A stretch of DNA of 64,000 bases from the NCBI GenBank assembly GCA_965656875.1, contig CBFHMJ010000025.1, positions 223,983-287,982 on the forward strand. Reading direction: 5' to 3'. The position numbers were made by a program, and so were the translations under genes. The notes under the pieces were generated by a model. That model saw only the letters and a list, made by a program, of their open reading frames with translations, was not told the DNA's origin and did no database searches. This document shows positions 9,326 through 18,176 of this stretch, piece after piece; within the stretch, counting starts at the first letter, position 1, and every line of letters starts with the position of its first letter. This stretch comes from CBFHMJ01 sp965656875. Its GTDB lineage: Bacteria > Pseudomonadota > Gammaproteobacteria > Enterobacterales > Alteromonadaceae.

Positions 9326-10330
9326 TTATTTCGATGGGAAGATCAAATCAAATGATTCTTTTTGTTTATTAGTATAAGAAATCCCCAGGTGACCGGCAGT
9401 ACGTACATTTACCGCCAACATTAGTGCAGAATTAGGATCAACCGTTGGATTTCCCATGTCGTCAGATGTCTCTACAGCCTTGTCAACCAGTAACTTACCT
9501 AACATCTTGTTATTGGGAAGTACCGAAAACAACACACCTCGTCTGGCATGTCCCGGCTTACTGGAAAATACAACAAATTTCTTTTGCCAGGCTTCTTTCA
9601 AAATCATAGGGAGAATCAATTTATCATGACTGGTAACGGGATCAGCGGATAGCCAGATGGCATCTGTTTGAGGTTGTATTTTCTTAAACAGATCCTGATA
9701 TACATTGACGGCTTCTTTGGTTGACTCTACTTTGACTGGCATCAGTTCAATACCCGCAGCTTTGGTAACCTCAGCCGCAATTCGTATCAACCATGTTGTA
9801 TTCGGGTTATGCAGTACATAAACCCTTTTAACGCGAGGAGCCACTTGATTAAGAAAATTGAATAATACGTCAGGGGAAGGAAGAAGGCTAATACCAGATA
9901 CTTTTCCGGGTGAGATTGGCATCATACCTGACACAATTGCATACTTACGACTTAGACGACGCGCTAATTGATAACCTTTGCGTCCAAGAGCAATCATTAA
10001 ATCAGGTTTTTTCTTTTCTATTTCGTTCTCAAGGCTGGAAATACCACGATCAGATGGTACTTTAATTCGCTCGACCTCTCCGTTATGGGCATTATCAATA
10101 CCATCGAAGATTTGACGAAGCATATCCCTGTATGCGGGCTTTTGAACTTCAGGGTATATGACGATTAGGGATGACGCAGTACTGAAAGGCGAAACCACTA
10201 GCAATATCATCGCCAGTAAAATTAATTTATAACCTCTCAATAACAATGAAGTCACCCAAAAAGAAAGCAATCCAATAAAAAACAACAAAAGTATAACACT
10301 GATTGGTTTATGGATAATAATGGAAAGCAA
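9326..10330 (-). CDS. Periplasmic protein of the ABC_sub_bind family
   Basis: After a hydrophobic N-terminus the protein shows the two-lobed binding-protein pattern of the ABC_sub_bind (formerly DUF534) family: PDLMIALGRKGYQLARRLS, VLHNPNTTWLIRIAAEVTKA and DAIWLSADPVTSH. The 334-aa frame probably starts too early. A typical signal peptide (RGYKLILLAMILLVV...STASS) lies near residues 32-54, so the true start may lie around 10210-10240, but no clear ribosome site decides it. No permease or ATPase gene is adjacent; the next gene is a histidine kinase. This suggests sensing rather than transport. Confidence 0.75.
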   Translation of the reverse strand: MLSIIIHKPISVILLLFFIGLLSFWVTSLLLRGYKLILLAMILLVVSPFSTASSLIVIYPEVQKPAYRDMLRQIFDGIDNAHNGEVERIKVPSDRGISSLENEIEKKKPDLMIALGRKGYQLARRLSRKYAIVSGMMPISPGKVSGISLLPSPDVLFNFLNQVAPRVKRVYVLHNPNTTWLIRIAAEVTKAAGIELMPVKVESTKEAVNVYQDLFKKIQPQTDAIWLSADPVTSHDKLILPMILKEAWQKKFVVFSSKPGHARRGVLFSVLPNNKMLGKLLVDKAVETSDDMGNPTVDPNSALMLAVNVRTAGHLGISYTNKQKESFDLIFPSK

Positions 10331-10689
10331 TATTCATCTGATTTTTGTTATCTTCAGCACAACTGAAGACAAAAAATCTAACTTACACACCTTTTTGTTT
10401 CCATATAAAATACAGTGCGCAAGAGATAATGTCACATTATCAGTTTTTAACCAACTGTTTTTATGCACTTTTATAAGATTATTTTTCTCTGGAGGGAAAT
10501 TTGTCTGAATTTTCCTGTATTTAGCCTGATATAGACAGTAAATTGTTTGTTACCTGACACATAAATTTAACCATATCTAAAGAGACTAATCCTTCACCAC
10601 AATTACAGACAATAAAAAAGTTGATGTTTTTCATATTATTACTATATAAAAAACATCAACCTCAAAAATAAAATCACACCCCATATACG
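10331..10689. other. Intergenic region with terminator
   Basis: No supported gene. It contains the terminator of the ECF operon near 10612-10662 and upstream sequence of the ABC_sub_bind-type gene. An in-frame run at 10320-10508 on the plus strand has no ribosome site or family features. Confidence 0.5.
10612..10662 (-). terminator. Terminator of the ECF sigma operon
   Basis: On the minus strand GTTGATGTTTTT pairs with AAAAACATCAAC (10649-10660 with 10620-10631) and is followed by a run of six T. The loop is long and AT-rich. The element lies just after the stop of the last gene of the operon. Confidence 0.7.
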
Positions 10690-11625
10690 TTAAAAACGAT
10701 ATTGGGTAACTTTGCTCATTAATTCATTTTCATTAATATCACCCACAACACACTGGTTGATATCTTTCTTGGTAAACACCAGGATCTGATTTTGTCCACC
10801 AGTTTTGTCATCGCGCCACAAATCGGGCAAAACGATTGAAACATGCTCATTTTTATTCAGATGTCTCAATCCACCACCATAGTTACACAGCGTACTGCTT
10901 ACTGTTTGAGTAACACGTTTCATATAAGCTTTTCTGGTTTCAATCGATTCTTTATGCTGTTTTTGTCTGGCAACTTTGGCTTCCTGTTTGATCCGTTTAG
11001 CTTCTGCCTTAAGTCTTTCCTTTTCCTTTACCATTGATTCCTGGCGTTTTTTAATATCTTTAATTTTCTGTTCAATATCTTTCTTTCTGTCGCTGTCTGC
11101 CACTCTCTTTTCAATAGCCAATTCTCGTACTTCTCTATCCAGCTCACGAAGATCATAGTTCAGTGAACGGGATTGTTCTTTTAACTGAGACGCTTTTTCA
11201 TGCATTCTGGTATGTTCATCCATCGAATGCTCCCATGAACTAAAGGCAGCCCCCATTCTGTCTTCGATCAAAGCAGCTAATTCAATCTCTTCAACTTCCA
11301 CACCCATTGATTCCGAACTGTAGACAATATTCTCTGGCACGGGTGGTAATGGTGGCATTGGCGGCAGAGGTCCGGCAGAACCTCCATAACGCCACGGACG
11401 TCCTTTTACTGTAAACATCACGCCCTGATTCATCAGATACAAACCTTCTATCGAACCTCTGTGTCGACGCTCATCGGATTCTTGCAAAGACGTTTGCAAG
11501 ATTTTATTCATGATCAAAACTTCTTTCCGCAGTAAGTCATGTTTCTCTGGTTCTTTATCCTGAGCCACTGCTACCATTGATAACGCGATACATGCACTGG
11601 CTATTGCCGTTTTAACAACTTTCAT
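10690..11625 (-). CDS. Exported coiled-coil protein of the ECF sigma operon
   Basis: The 311-aa protein begins with a signal peptide (VVKTAIASACIALSMVAVAQ). It has a proline-rich stretch (PLPPMPPLPPVP, about 95-107) and a long charged coiled coil at about residues 150-235. A C-terminal domain has two Cys residues (LCNYGG and INQCVVG). I do not recognise the family. Its start overlaps the stop of the preceding gene in an ATGA arrangement, so it is translationally coupled to the sigma-factor partner. It may be a periplasmic signal input or a main target of the sigma factor. Confidence 0.75.
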   Translation of the reverse strand: MKVVKTAIASACIALSMVAVAQDKEPEKHDLLRKEVLIMNKILQTSLQESDERRHRGSIEGLYLMNQGVMFTVKGRPWRYGGSAGPLPPMPPLPPVPENIVYSSESMGVEVEEIELAALIEDRMGAAFSSWEHSMDEHTRMHEKASQLKEQSRSLNYDLRELDREVRELAIEKRVADSDRKKDIEQKIKDIKKRQESMVKEKERLKAEAKRIKQEAKVARQKQHKESIETRKAYMKRVTQTVSSTLCNYGGGLRHLNKNEHVSIVLPDLWRDDKTGGQNQILVFTKKDINQCVVGDINENELMSKVTQYRF

Positions 11626-12212
11626 TCTTCAGCTCCTGTTTCAAGTTCGTCATAGTCACCAACCTGAGACGGTCTGGCATGCGTCGACTGAGCATTCAAG
11701 CTCCATGCGGTTTGTCTCAATTGATACTTCATTTCTTTCAAATCTTCTTCACGTTGGAAATTAATGTATTCCAACAGTTCTTTCATATCTTCTCTGCGGT
11801 TTTGCTGGTTGTTCTCCATAATCAAACTCACCAGTTCAGATGTTTGTTTTAACTGGCGATTTTCCACATCATCCATGTATCTGAGCAGCATCACCTGCTG
11901 ACTTTTATATTCTTCTAGCTGTTTAATCACAGATGAATCGGCCTGATTAAACGATAATTCTATCTGGTCGTCTGACCATGTGACTTTTGCATTGAACAGC
12001 ACCATAAACAGTGCAAAACACGAAAAAGCCAGCGATAAACCGGGTACTACCCCAACGAAAATAGATCGAGTAGGTTGTTCAGGTAGCATTGCTGCTCTAT
12101 CCCATTCTGGCATCTGCACAGCGTCAAACTGATTAGCCATTTGACTAAAAGCCTGTTCTGTTGATTTAAACTCGTCAGTTTTCGTTTCAACATTCAGGTT
12201 TTCGTTAGTCAT
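11622..12212 (-). CDS. Single-pass membrane protein, probable anti-sigma factor
   Basis: The 196-aa protein has a cytoplasmic N-terminus of about 55 residues, one membrane helix (VGVVPGLSLAFSCFALFMVLF, about 53-73) and a periplasmic part rich in charged helices. The N-terminal part contains FSQMANQFDAVQMPEWDR. It overlaps the end of the ECF sigma gene by 8 bases and the next gene by 4. Position and topology are those of a membrane anti-sigma factor, but I see no canonical zinc-binding HxxxCxxC motif, so the role is inferred from context. Confidence 0.65.
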   Translation of the reverse strand: MTNENLNVETKTDEFKSTEQAFSQMANQFDAVQMPEWDRAAMLPEQPTRSIFVGVVPGLSLAFSCFALFMVLFNAKVTWSDDQIELSFNQADSSVIKQLEEYKSQQVMLLRYMDDVENRQLKQTSELVSLIMENNQQNRREDMKELLEYINFQREEDLKEMKYQLRQTAWSLNAQSTHARPSQVGDYDELETGAEE

Positions 12213-12753
12213 TTATCTCTCCTAAAACTGTCTTTAGCCGTTTTAATGCAGCATAAAATCGCGTTTTGACCGTGTTAACAGATTCATTAGTCTGTTCCGC
12301 TATCTGGTCGAATGTGAAATACTGAAAAAACTTCAATTCAACAACTTCCCGCTGTGTAAAACTCAATGAAGCCATTGCTGCAATAACCTGTTGATTGTTT
12401 TGACTCATTAACATCACTTCTTCCGGTTGACTAAACACGCTGTCATCCAGTTGCTCAGGTGTATCATCCAGATCAGCGGTCACTCGATGTTTGCGATAAA
12501 ATTCAACACAGCGAAAACGAGCAATTTTTAATAGCCAGGTTTTGAACGCACTGTCCCCACGAAAACTTTGCAAGCTCTTATACACTGAGATAAAAACCTC
12601 TTGTGTCAGATCTTTAGCATCCTCCACATTACCAAGCATGCGAATCAGATAATTGAACACATCACTTTCAAATCGCCTGACTAACTTCACCCATGCTCGG
12701 TGATTTCCTTTAAGAGCTTTTTTAATGAGCGCTTCATCAGATTGTGTAAACAC
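12205..12753 (-). CDS. ECF-type RNA polymerase sigma factor
   Basis: The 182-aa protein has the two ECF domains. Region 2 includes DAKDLTQEVFISVYKSLQSFRGDSAFKTWLLKIAR. Region 4 includes FTQREVVELKFFQYFTFDQIAEQTNESVNTVKTRFYAALKRL, a helix-turn-helix. It is the first gene of a three-gene overlapping operon. A possible self-recognised promoter with GAAAAC and TCGAC elements 16 bases apart lies about 30-55 bases upstream on the minus strand. The stress it answers is not evident. Confidence 0.93.
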   Translation of the reverse strand: MFTQSDEALIKKALKGNHRAWVKLVRRFESDVFNYLIRMLGNVEDAKDLTQEVFISVYKSLQSFRGDSAFKTWLLKIARFRCVEFYRKHRVTADLDDTPEQLDDSVFSQPEEVMLMSQNNQQVIAAMASLSFTQREVVELKFFQYFTFDQIAEQTNESVNTVKTRFYAALKRLKTVLGEIND

Positions 12754-13240
12754 AGTTATCTCTTATTAGCTTTTTCAAATTAGTCGATACCTTCTGAAAA
12801 ATAGTTTTCAGACATAGAGAAAAAAATAGAAAAAATGTGCCCTAATTTTAAAAGCACTGATATATCAATAAATTAAAACTGTCATATTGCAAAGATTAAT
12901 TTATATAGTCAGCCACAAAAAGGACCTTTATTGATACTTGTGGTTTGATGATGTTAATCTTTGTTCTCACTTAAAGAACATCAGTTATCTGAGGTATTAA
13001 TTAAAGCTTTATTTAATGTTAAATATTGATATTATTTTTTAAAATAAAATGTTTATTCAATTACTTAAATCGTTACACCACCCAATATGGACGGCGGATA
13101 ATTTTCCAGTGATGTTCCATGTAATTCATACTTAATATGGATTAGAACAGGAAAGACAGCACATATTTCACGTAGAAACGTTAAATACAAGGAAAGAAAC
13201 GAACAACACTATTAAACAGACAACACGAAAGGTTTTTGTT
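12754..13240. other. Divergent promoter region of ECF operon and peroxidase gene
   Basis: No gene seen. Minus strand: GAAAAC (12809-12804), 16-base spacer, TCGAC (12787-12783) resemble -35 and -10 elements of ECF promoters. The inverted repeat CTGAAAA-ATAG-TTTTCAG (12794-12811) overlaps the -35. The rest is AT-rich and presumably carries the promoter of the peroxidase gene. Confidence 0.4.
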
Positions 13241-14212
13241 GTGCCAAGATTACTCGTTTTTAGTTTTCTCTTTTTTCTATTTCCTACACTCGCAATCCCC
13301 TATCAGCCTCCTGATGTCAATCGCATTATCTATCCGGAAGACAAGCCTCACTCACGAGAAGAAATTGAGTTAGGGAAATTACTGTTTTTTGATAGTCGCC
13401 TGGCCAAAGACAGGCAACGTTCTTGTGCAACTTGCCATAATCCGGATACGGGTTTCAGTGATGGAATGAGCAAAAGCCCGGGTATTAGAGGCAAGTTGTT
13501 AACCCGTCATACGCCTCATTTATATAATCTGGCCTGGAATCGGGTTTTCCGCTGGGATGGCGAAATGACAAGTATTGAAGATCAAGTGAAGTATTCGTTG
13601 CGACATAAATCCATCATGTCCATTTCGTCTGGTGAGCTGATAAAACGGTTGTCGCGCGTCAGAGTATATCAACGATCATTTTCTATTGTTTACGGTGGTA
13701 GTGGACTGAACGAGGAAAACATTATACGGGCGCTTTCAGCTTTTGTTCGCTCAATTATCTCAGATAACGCCCCATTCGATCGATTTATGGCTGGAGATGT
13801 TACCGCGATCAGTGATGAAGCTAAACGAGGATGGAAACTGTTTAAAACTAAAGCTCGTTGCACTAAATGCCATGACGGTTCAAATTTTACTGATGAAAGC
13901 TTTCACAACATCGGCATCGCCGATTCTGATCCTGGTCGAAAACGGATCAATAAAGTTAATGACATGTATGGCGCTTTTAAAACCCCAGGATTACGCAACG
14001 TAGCACTGACGGCTCCCTATATGCATAACGGCTCTGAGCCGGATCTGGAATCTGTCATTCGTTTTTACAATCTTGGAGGGAAACGCAGGCGGTATGCTGA
14101 CAACCTGATTCAGCCATTACAACTGAGTGACCGAGAGATACGAGACATCATTGCGTTCTTGCACACTCTCACCAGCGCTCCATCAATTAAACGGCCGATA
14201 ATCCCAAATTAA
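13241..14212 (+). CDS. Di-heme cytochrome c peroxidase / MauG-like protein
   Basis: The 323-aa protein starts with a signal peptide and has two heme c sites: CATCH at about residue 62 and CTKCH at about 207. The family signature TPGLRNVALTAPYMHNGS lies near residue 248. Members reduce hydrogen peroxide or carry out oxidative protein modification in the periplasm using two hemes. The start codon is GTG, with GAAAGG about ten bases upstream. A cupredoxin-like gene follows 27 bases downstream, which may be its electron donor. Confidence 0.9.
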   Translation: MPRLLVFSFLFFLFPTLAIPYQPPDVNRIIYPEDKPHSREEIELGKLLFFDSRLAKDRQRSCATCHNPDTGFSDGMSKSPGIRGKLLTRHTPHLYNLAWNRVFRWDGEMTSIEDQVKYSLRHKSIMSISSGELIKRLSRVRVYQRSFSIVYGGSGLNEENIIRALSAFVRSIISDNAPFDRFMAGDVTAISDEAKRGWKLFKTKARCTKCHDGSNFTDESFHNIGIADSDPGRKRINKVNDMYGAFKTPGLRNVALTAPYMHNGSEPDLESVIRFYNLGGKRRRYADNLIQPLQLSDREIRDIIAFLHTLTSAPSIKRPIIPN

Positions 14213-14239
14213 CAACACATACAAAATGGTATCGTATCA

Positions 14240-14869
14240 ATGAAACACATCGTCTTTGCCTTAATACTGTTCATCATTAACACAGCACACAGCTATGCAG
14301 ACACTCTTCATGCAAAGCTGGAATTTACACGTCGCCCACCTTATACAGGTGTTCTGTATATTGATGGAGGACAGAATACCTTCATCAATCTTGAAATGAA
14401 CCACAGAGATAAACAGTTCAGTCATAAAATCCTTGCCGGTTCCCCAGGTAAAGAAGTTATTTTCAAAAACAATGATGAATTTGAACATAATCTACATATT
14501 CACGAACCCCTGATGAACTTCTATCAGGATCTGGGCATGCTGGAGCCGGGTAGTAGGAGTTCAGTGAGCATTCGATGGCAACCAAACAGTCTGGCCAGAG
14601 TTCATTGTAAAATTCATCCGAGGATGGAAAGTTATATTGCTAACATTATCAGCAGTAACTATCACACCTACTCATTCGAACATGACATTCAAATGTATGA
14701 GACAACATTAAAGAATCTTCCTTTAAGAGCCGTGCAGGTTCGCCTGTTAATGCCTGATTATGATGATTTGGCAATCTATATTGGATTAAATGAAAAACGT
14801 CTGGTTAACGTCACACGTAATGGTGAAATACGGGGAATTTTGTCGTTGGAGAGAAAGCAACATCAATAG
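14240..14869 (+). CDS. Exported cupredoxin-like protein
   Basis: The 209-aa protein has a signal peptide (cleavage near SYA-D). It shows a type 1 copper site pattern: His83 in EHNLHIHEP, then Cys123, His126 and Met129 in VHCKIHPRME. This matches plastocyanin-like domains that carry electrons in the periplasm. The extra C-terminal region of about 75 residues has no motif I recognise. It follows the di-heme peroxidase gene closely, so the pair probably acts together, with copper protein and peroxidase exchanging electrons. Confidence 0.75.
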   Translation: MKHIVFALILFIINTAHSYADTLHAKLEFTRRPPYTGVLYIDGGQNTFINLEMNHRDKQFSHKILAGSPGKEVIFKNNDEFEHNLHIHEPLMNFYQDLGMLEPGSRSSVSIRWQPNSLARVHCKIHPRMESYIANIISSNYHTYSFEHDIQMYETTLKNLPLRAVQVRLLMPDYDDLAIYIGLNEKRLVNVTRNGEIRGILSLERKQHQ

Positions 14870-14902
14870 ATACTTAGATGTTATAAATGGTGCCAGAAAC
14901 AG

Positions 14903-14937
14903 AAAAGGCGAAGATACATTCGTATCCTCGCCTTTTT
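14903..14937. terminator. Bidirectional terminator
   Basis: AAAAGGCGA-A-GATAC pairs with GTATC-C-TCGCCTTTT around loop ATTC with one mismatch. It is followed by a T-run on the plus strand and flanked by A on the left. It separates the convergent cupredoxin and phosphate transporter genes. Confidence 0.85.
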
Positions 14938-14962
14938 CAATCAACTAACTTCACAATAAAAA

Positions 14963-16228
14963 TTAGCCAAAAATTCCCAGGAAGATGTAATAGAAAATTA
15001 TTGCCAGCAACGCGCCAGCAGGAAGGGTAACAACCCAGGAAATAATAATATTTCGCACAACACCTAAATCAATCGCAGCAATACCACGAGCCATCCCTAC
15101 GCCCAGTACTGCACCAACTAACGTTTGAGTTGTAGAAATTGGCAAGCCGGTGCCTGAAGCAATAACAACTGTCGCAGCAGCAGCCAGTTCAGCAGCAAAA
15201 CCACGACTTGGCGTTAAATGAGTAATACCTTTACCAATCGTCTTAATAACCCGATGACCAAACACCGCAAGACCTAACACGATGCCCACACCACCTAAAG
15301 GTAGAATCCAGGGAGCAAGTGTCGCTTTAGCGCCAATTTCACCATTAGACTGCACGATATTAACAATAGCCGCCAAAGGACCAATCGCATTCGCTACATC
15401 GTTAGAACCATGAGCAAATGCCATACAACACGCAGTGATGATCATCAGAACAGCAAACACACGTTCGACACTGTTAAAATGCATTTCCTTATCAGCACTC
15501 GGGTCAATTTCGAGGCGATTCACAACGATATAGCCTGCTATACCGACAGAAATAGCAATACCAATTGCGACCATTACGCCTTCAATGATTCCCATATCCA
15601 GGCCGATATGTTTCAAGCCTTTAGTAATAGTCACCAGCGATAAAATAAAACCTGCGAGTGCCATATATACCGGAACATAACGCTTAGCATTTTGTAAAGG
15701 CGTGTCTGTATTGAAAATCAACCACTGGGCGCTCATAAAGATATAATAAGCGAGTATCCCGGCAATCATAGGTGTAATAACCCAACTGCCAACAATACCA
15801 CCAACTTTATCCCAGTGAATCGCTTCAGTACCTACAGCAACCAATGCAAAACCAACAATCGCTCCAATAATGGAATGCGTTGTTGAAACCGGCCAGCCAA
15901 GATATGAAGCTACAGTAAGCCACAAACCAGCTGCTACTAATGATGACATCATGCCGTAGATCATAGTCTCAGGCTGACTGATGAAAGGTGCGGAATCGAT
16001 GATTCCCTTACGAATTGTAGAAGTAACCTCGCCGCCTGCCAGATATGCTCCAGCAAACTCGAATACCATTGCGATAATAATCGCCTGCTTTATGGTTAAT
16101 GCTTTAGAGCCGACTGATGTTCCCATTGCATTAGCAACATCATTGGCCCCTATCCCCCAAGCCATAAAGAATCCGACAACTGCCGCAATCATCACGAACA
16201 TGCTGCCGTAAGTGGTAATGATATCCAT
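14963..16228 (-). CDS. pitA: PiT-family inorganic phosphate transporter
   Basis: The 421-aa membrane protein has about ten helices and the duplicated family signature, GANDVANAMGTSVGSKALT near the N-terminus and GSNDVANAIGPLAAIV in the second half. PiT proteins import phosphate or metal-phosphate with protons or sodium. It follows the DUF47 gene on the same strand by about 70 bases, a common pairing in which the DUF47 protein accompanies the low-affinity transporter. The symbol is given at family level. Confidence 0.92.
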   Translation of the reverse strand: MDIITTYGSMFVMIAAVVGFFMAWGIGANDVANAMGTSVGSKALTIKQAIIIAMVFEFAGAYLAGGEVTSTIRKGIIDSAPFISQPETMIYGMMSSLVAAGLWLTVASYLGWPVSTTHSIIGAIVGFALVAVGTEAIHWDKVGGIVGSWVITPMIAGILAYYIFMSAQWLIFNTDTPLQNAKRYVPVYMALAGFILSLVTITKGLKHIGLDMGIIEGVMVAIGIAISVGIAGYIVVNRLEIDPSADKEMHFNSVERVFAVLMIITACCMAFAHGSNDVANAIGPLAAIVNIVQSNGEIGAKATLAPWILPLGGVGIVLGLAVFGHRVIKTIGKGITHLTPSRGFAAELAAAATVVIASGTGLPISTTQTLVGAVLGVGMARGIAAIDLGVVRNIIISWVVTLPAGALLAIIFYYIFLGIFG

Positions 16229-16299
16229 TAAAAATCCTATGCCTTTTCAGAATAATTTCTGTACAACTTTGTGTTTCTGTCTTTCGGATTTGAAGCGGC

Positions 16300-16977
16300 T
16301 TATCGTGCCAACATCAATTCTAATCGTGAGCCAACGCGCTCTGCGTGATCAGCCAGATCACCAATCCAGTCAATCACCTGATAAATAAAAATAGTATCCA
16401 CTGGATTCATTTGAGACTCGATAGCCAACAATGAACGTCGAAGCACTATTTGCAACGCATCTGTCTCATACTCTATTGCATCAAGCTTACTGATCATGTT
16501 TTCAACTAAATCAGCTTCCAGTCCTTTAAACCCTGTCTCTAAAAGCTCATCAAATTCATTGATTGCTTTACAAGCTTGCATAACTGCCTGAATGCAACGT
16601 TCAAGAAATGTTAAAAACTCTTCCTGAACTTCAGCGGGAATCTCTAACTGTCGGCCCATTACCCGACCAGATATATCTTTCGCTTTATTAGCGATTTTGT
16701 CCTGGTAAGTAACCAGCTCAAGCAAATCGGTTCGATCAACCGGCAAGAACAGGCCTCGTGGAAGTTGAACCCGGATTTTTCGTTTTAATACGTCAGCTTC
16801 TTTCTCAAAATCTGCGATCTCTTGTCTTATCTCAGTCGCTTTATCCCAGTCTTTTGAAAAAACAGCTTCAAAGAATGGTTTTAAACGCTCCGTTGCCTGA
16901 AACACTTTTCTAATGTGTTGCTCTAACGGTTTGATAGGAGATTTCGCAAATATATTCAAAAACGAATTTGCCGGCAT
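16300..16977 (-). CDS. DUF47 (PhoU-like) partner of PiT transporter
   Basis: The 225-aa, entirely helical protein matches the TIGR00153/DUF47 family: FLNIFAKSPIKPLEQH at the start, LPRGLFLPVDRTDLLELVTYQDKIANKAKDISG in the middle and IDWIGDLADHAERVGSRLELMLAR at the end. Members are distant PhoU relatives usually encoded next to PiT transporters, as here, and are thought to regulate them. It begins the pit operon. Confidence 0.92.
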   Translation of the reverse strand: MPANSFLNIFAKSPIKPLEQHIRKVFQATERLKPFFEAVFSKDWDKATEIRQEIADFEKEADVLKRKIRVQLPRGLFLPVDRTDLLELVTYQDKIANKAKDISGRVMGRQLEIPAEVQEEFLTFLERCIQAVMQACKAINEFDELLETGFKGLEADLVENMISKLDAIEYETDALQIVLRRSLLAIESQMNPVDTIFIYQVIDWIGDLADHAERVGSRLELMLAR

Positions 16978-17457
16978 ATGTCGTTACCTTGTTTTACAGC
17001 GAAATATAGCAAATGCTGCGCATATTACCCGAAACTTCATTTAATAAAAGCCAAAAAAGCAGCTAATTGCAGACTTTTTTATGACAATTTTATTAATTGA
17101 ACTTTTACTGCTTATATAAGTACCTGATAGGAAATACCTAAATTAATTTTTATTCAATTTCAGACAGATAACAGCAACAAACTATTTTTCTTTTGTTTGC
17201 ACTGAATTTAAACAACTAAAGCTTAAACACGAAAAAACGCTGCATTTTACTTGTTTATAAATCAAACTCTTCGGTTATTTCACTGGTTTTTGATCTACAA
17301 ATTTATACCGAAACCAATAACCAGAATCAGTCCTGAAATGACGACGGTACTTTAACCGACTAAAACACGATTAACAATTAAACAGTCCGGTTTGATGAAA
17401 TGAATTTTGAATTCAGAGAAGCAGATAACCAAATGCTATCTGCTGTTGAAGGAGGGG
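16978..17457. other. Intergenic region between DUF47 gene and phoU
   Basis: No gene seen. It holds the promoter of the DUF47-pit operon (minus) and the end of the pst operon. AGCAGATA and TATCTGCT (17420-17427, 17437-17444) form a hairpin just after phoU without a U-run, possibly a weak terminator. A partial Pho-box-like match at 17070-17087 lacks a well-placed -10. Confidence 0.45.
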
Positions 17458-18168
17458 CTATTTTTTACCGTCGTACAAATCTTTCTCGATATCTTCGCGA
17501 GAGATATGACGAACATCTTTACCACGAACAAAATAAATAATGTACTCACTGATATTCTGACAACGATCTCCAATTCGCTCCAGCGATCGGACTGACCACG
17601 TAAATTCCATAATCGCCGGGATCATATCTGGATTTTTTCGCATTGAATCCATCAATTGCTGCAAAATCATTTTGTATTCCTGGTCGATGCTGATGTCTTC
17701 TTTGTGAACCGCAAATGCGGCATCAGAATCCATTCGAGCAAATGCATCAAGCACATTATGTAGCATCTTTGATACATGTCTTCCCATAGCGTCGAGATTG
17801 ACTAACAATTCCGGTTGTTCCAGCGCATCAAATGCTAAACGAGCAATACGACATACCTCGTCACCAATTCGCTCCAGATCCGCTGTCGTTTTCACAATCG
17901 CCATAATCAAACGTAAATCACTGGCCGCAGGTTGACGTTTAGCAATAATGTGAGTGCATTCTTCATCAATACTTACTTCACAAGCGTTTATCTGAACATC
18001 ATTCTCCAGCACCTGAGTTGCTAAATCCGCATCTCTTGTTTGAATAGCTTTTAGTGCATCATTAAGTTGTTGCTCAACAACGCCACCCATCACTAAAACA
18101 TGGTTACGAACTTTCTCAAGTTCACTGTTAAACTGCCCGGATATATGCTTATTAAGATTTAATTCCAC
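17458..18168 (-). CDS. phoU: PhoU, phosphate signalling regulator
   Basis: The 236-aa protein is the two-repeat helical PhoU. Each half carries the metal-binding family motif: TADLERIGDEVCRIA near residue 100 and VRSLERIGDRCQNISEYIIYF near residue 205. PhoU links the Pst transporter to the PhoR kinase and keeps the Pho regulon off when phosphate is plentiful. It is the last gene of pstC-pstA-pstB-phoU, eight bases after pstB. Confidence 0.97.
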   Translation of the reverse strand: MELNLNKHISGQFNSELEKVRNHVLVMGGVVEQQLNDALKAIQTRDADLATQVLENDVQINACEVSIDEECTHIIAKRQPAASDLRLIMAIVKTTADLERIGDEVCRIARLAFDALEQPELLVNLDAMGRHVSKMLHNVLDAFARMDSDAAFAVHKEDISIDQEYKMILQQLMDSMRKNPDMIPAIMEFTWSVRSLERIGDRCQNISEYIIYFVRGKDVRHISREDIEKDLYDGKK

Positions 18169-18176
18169 AATATTCC

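Noticed and set aside
17070..17087. Pho-box-like sequence before the DUF47-pit operon
   Set aside because: Only about 13 of 18 positions fit, and no -10 stands 10 bases downstream.
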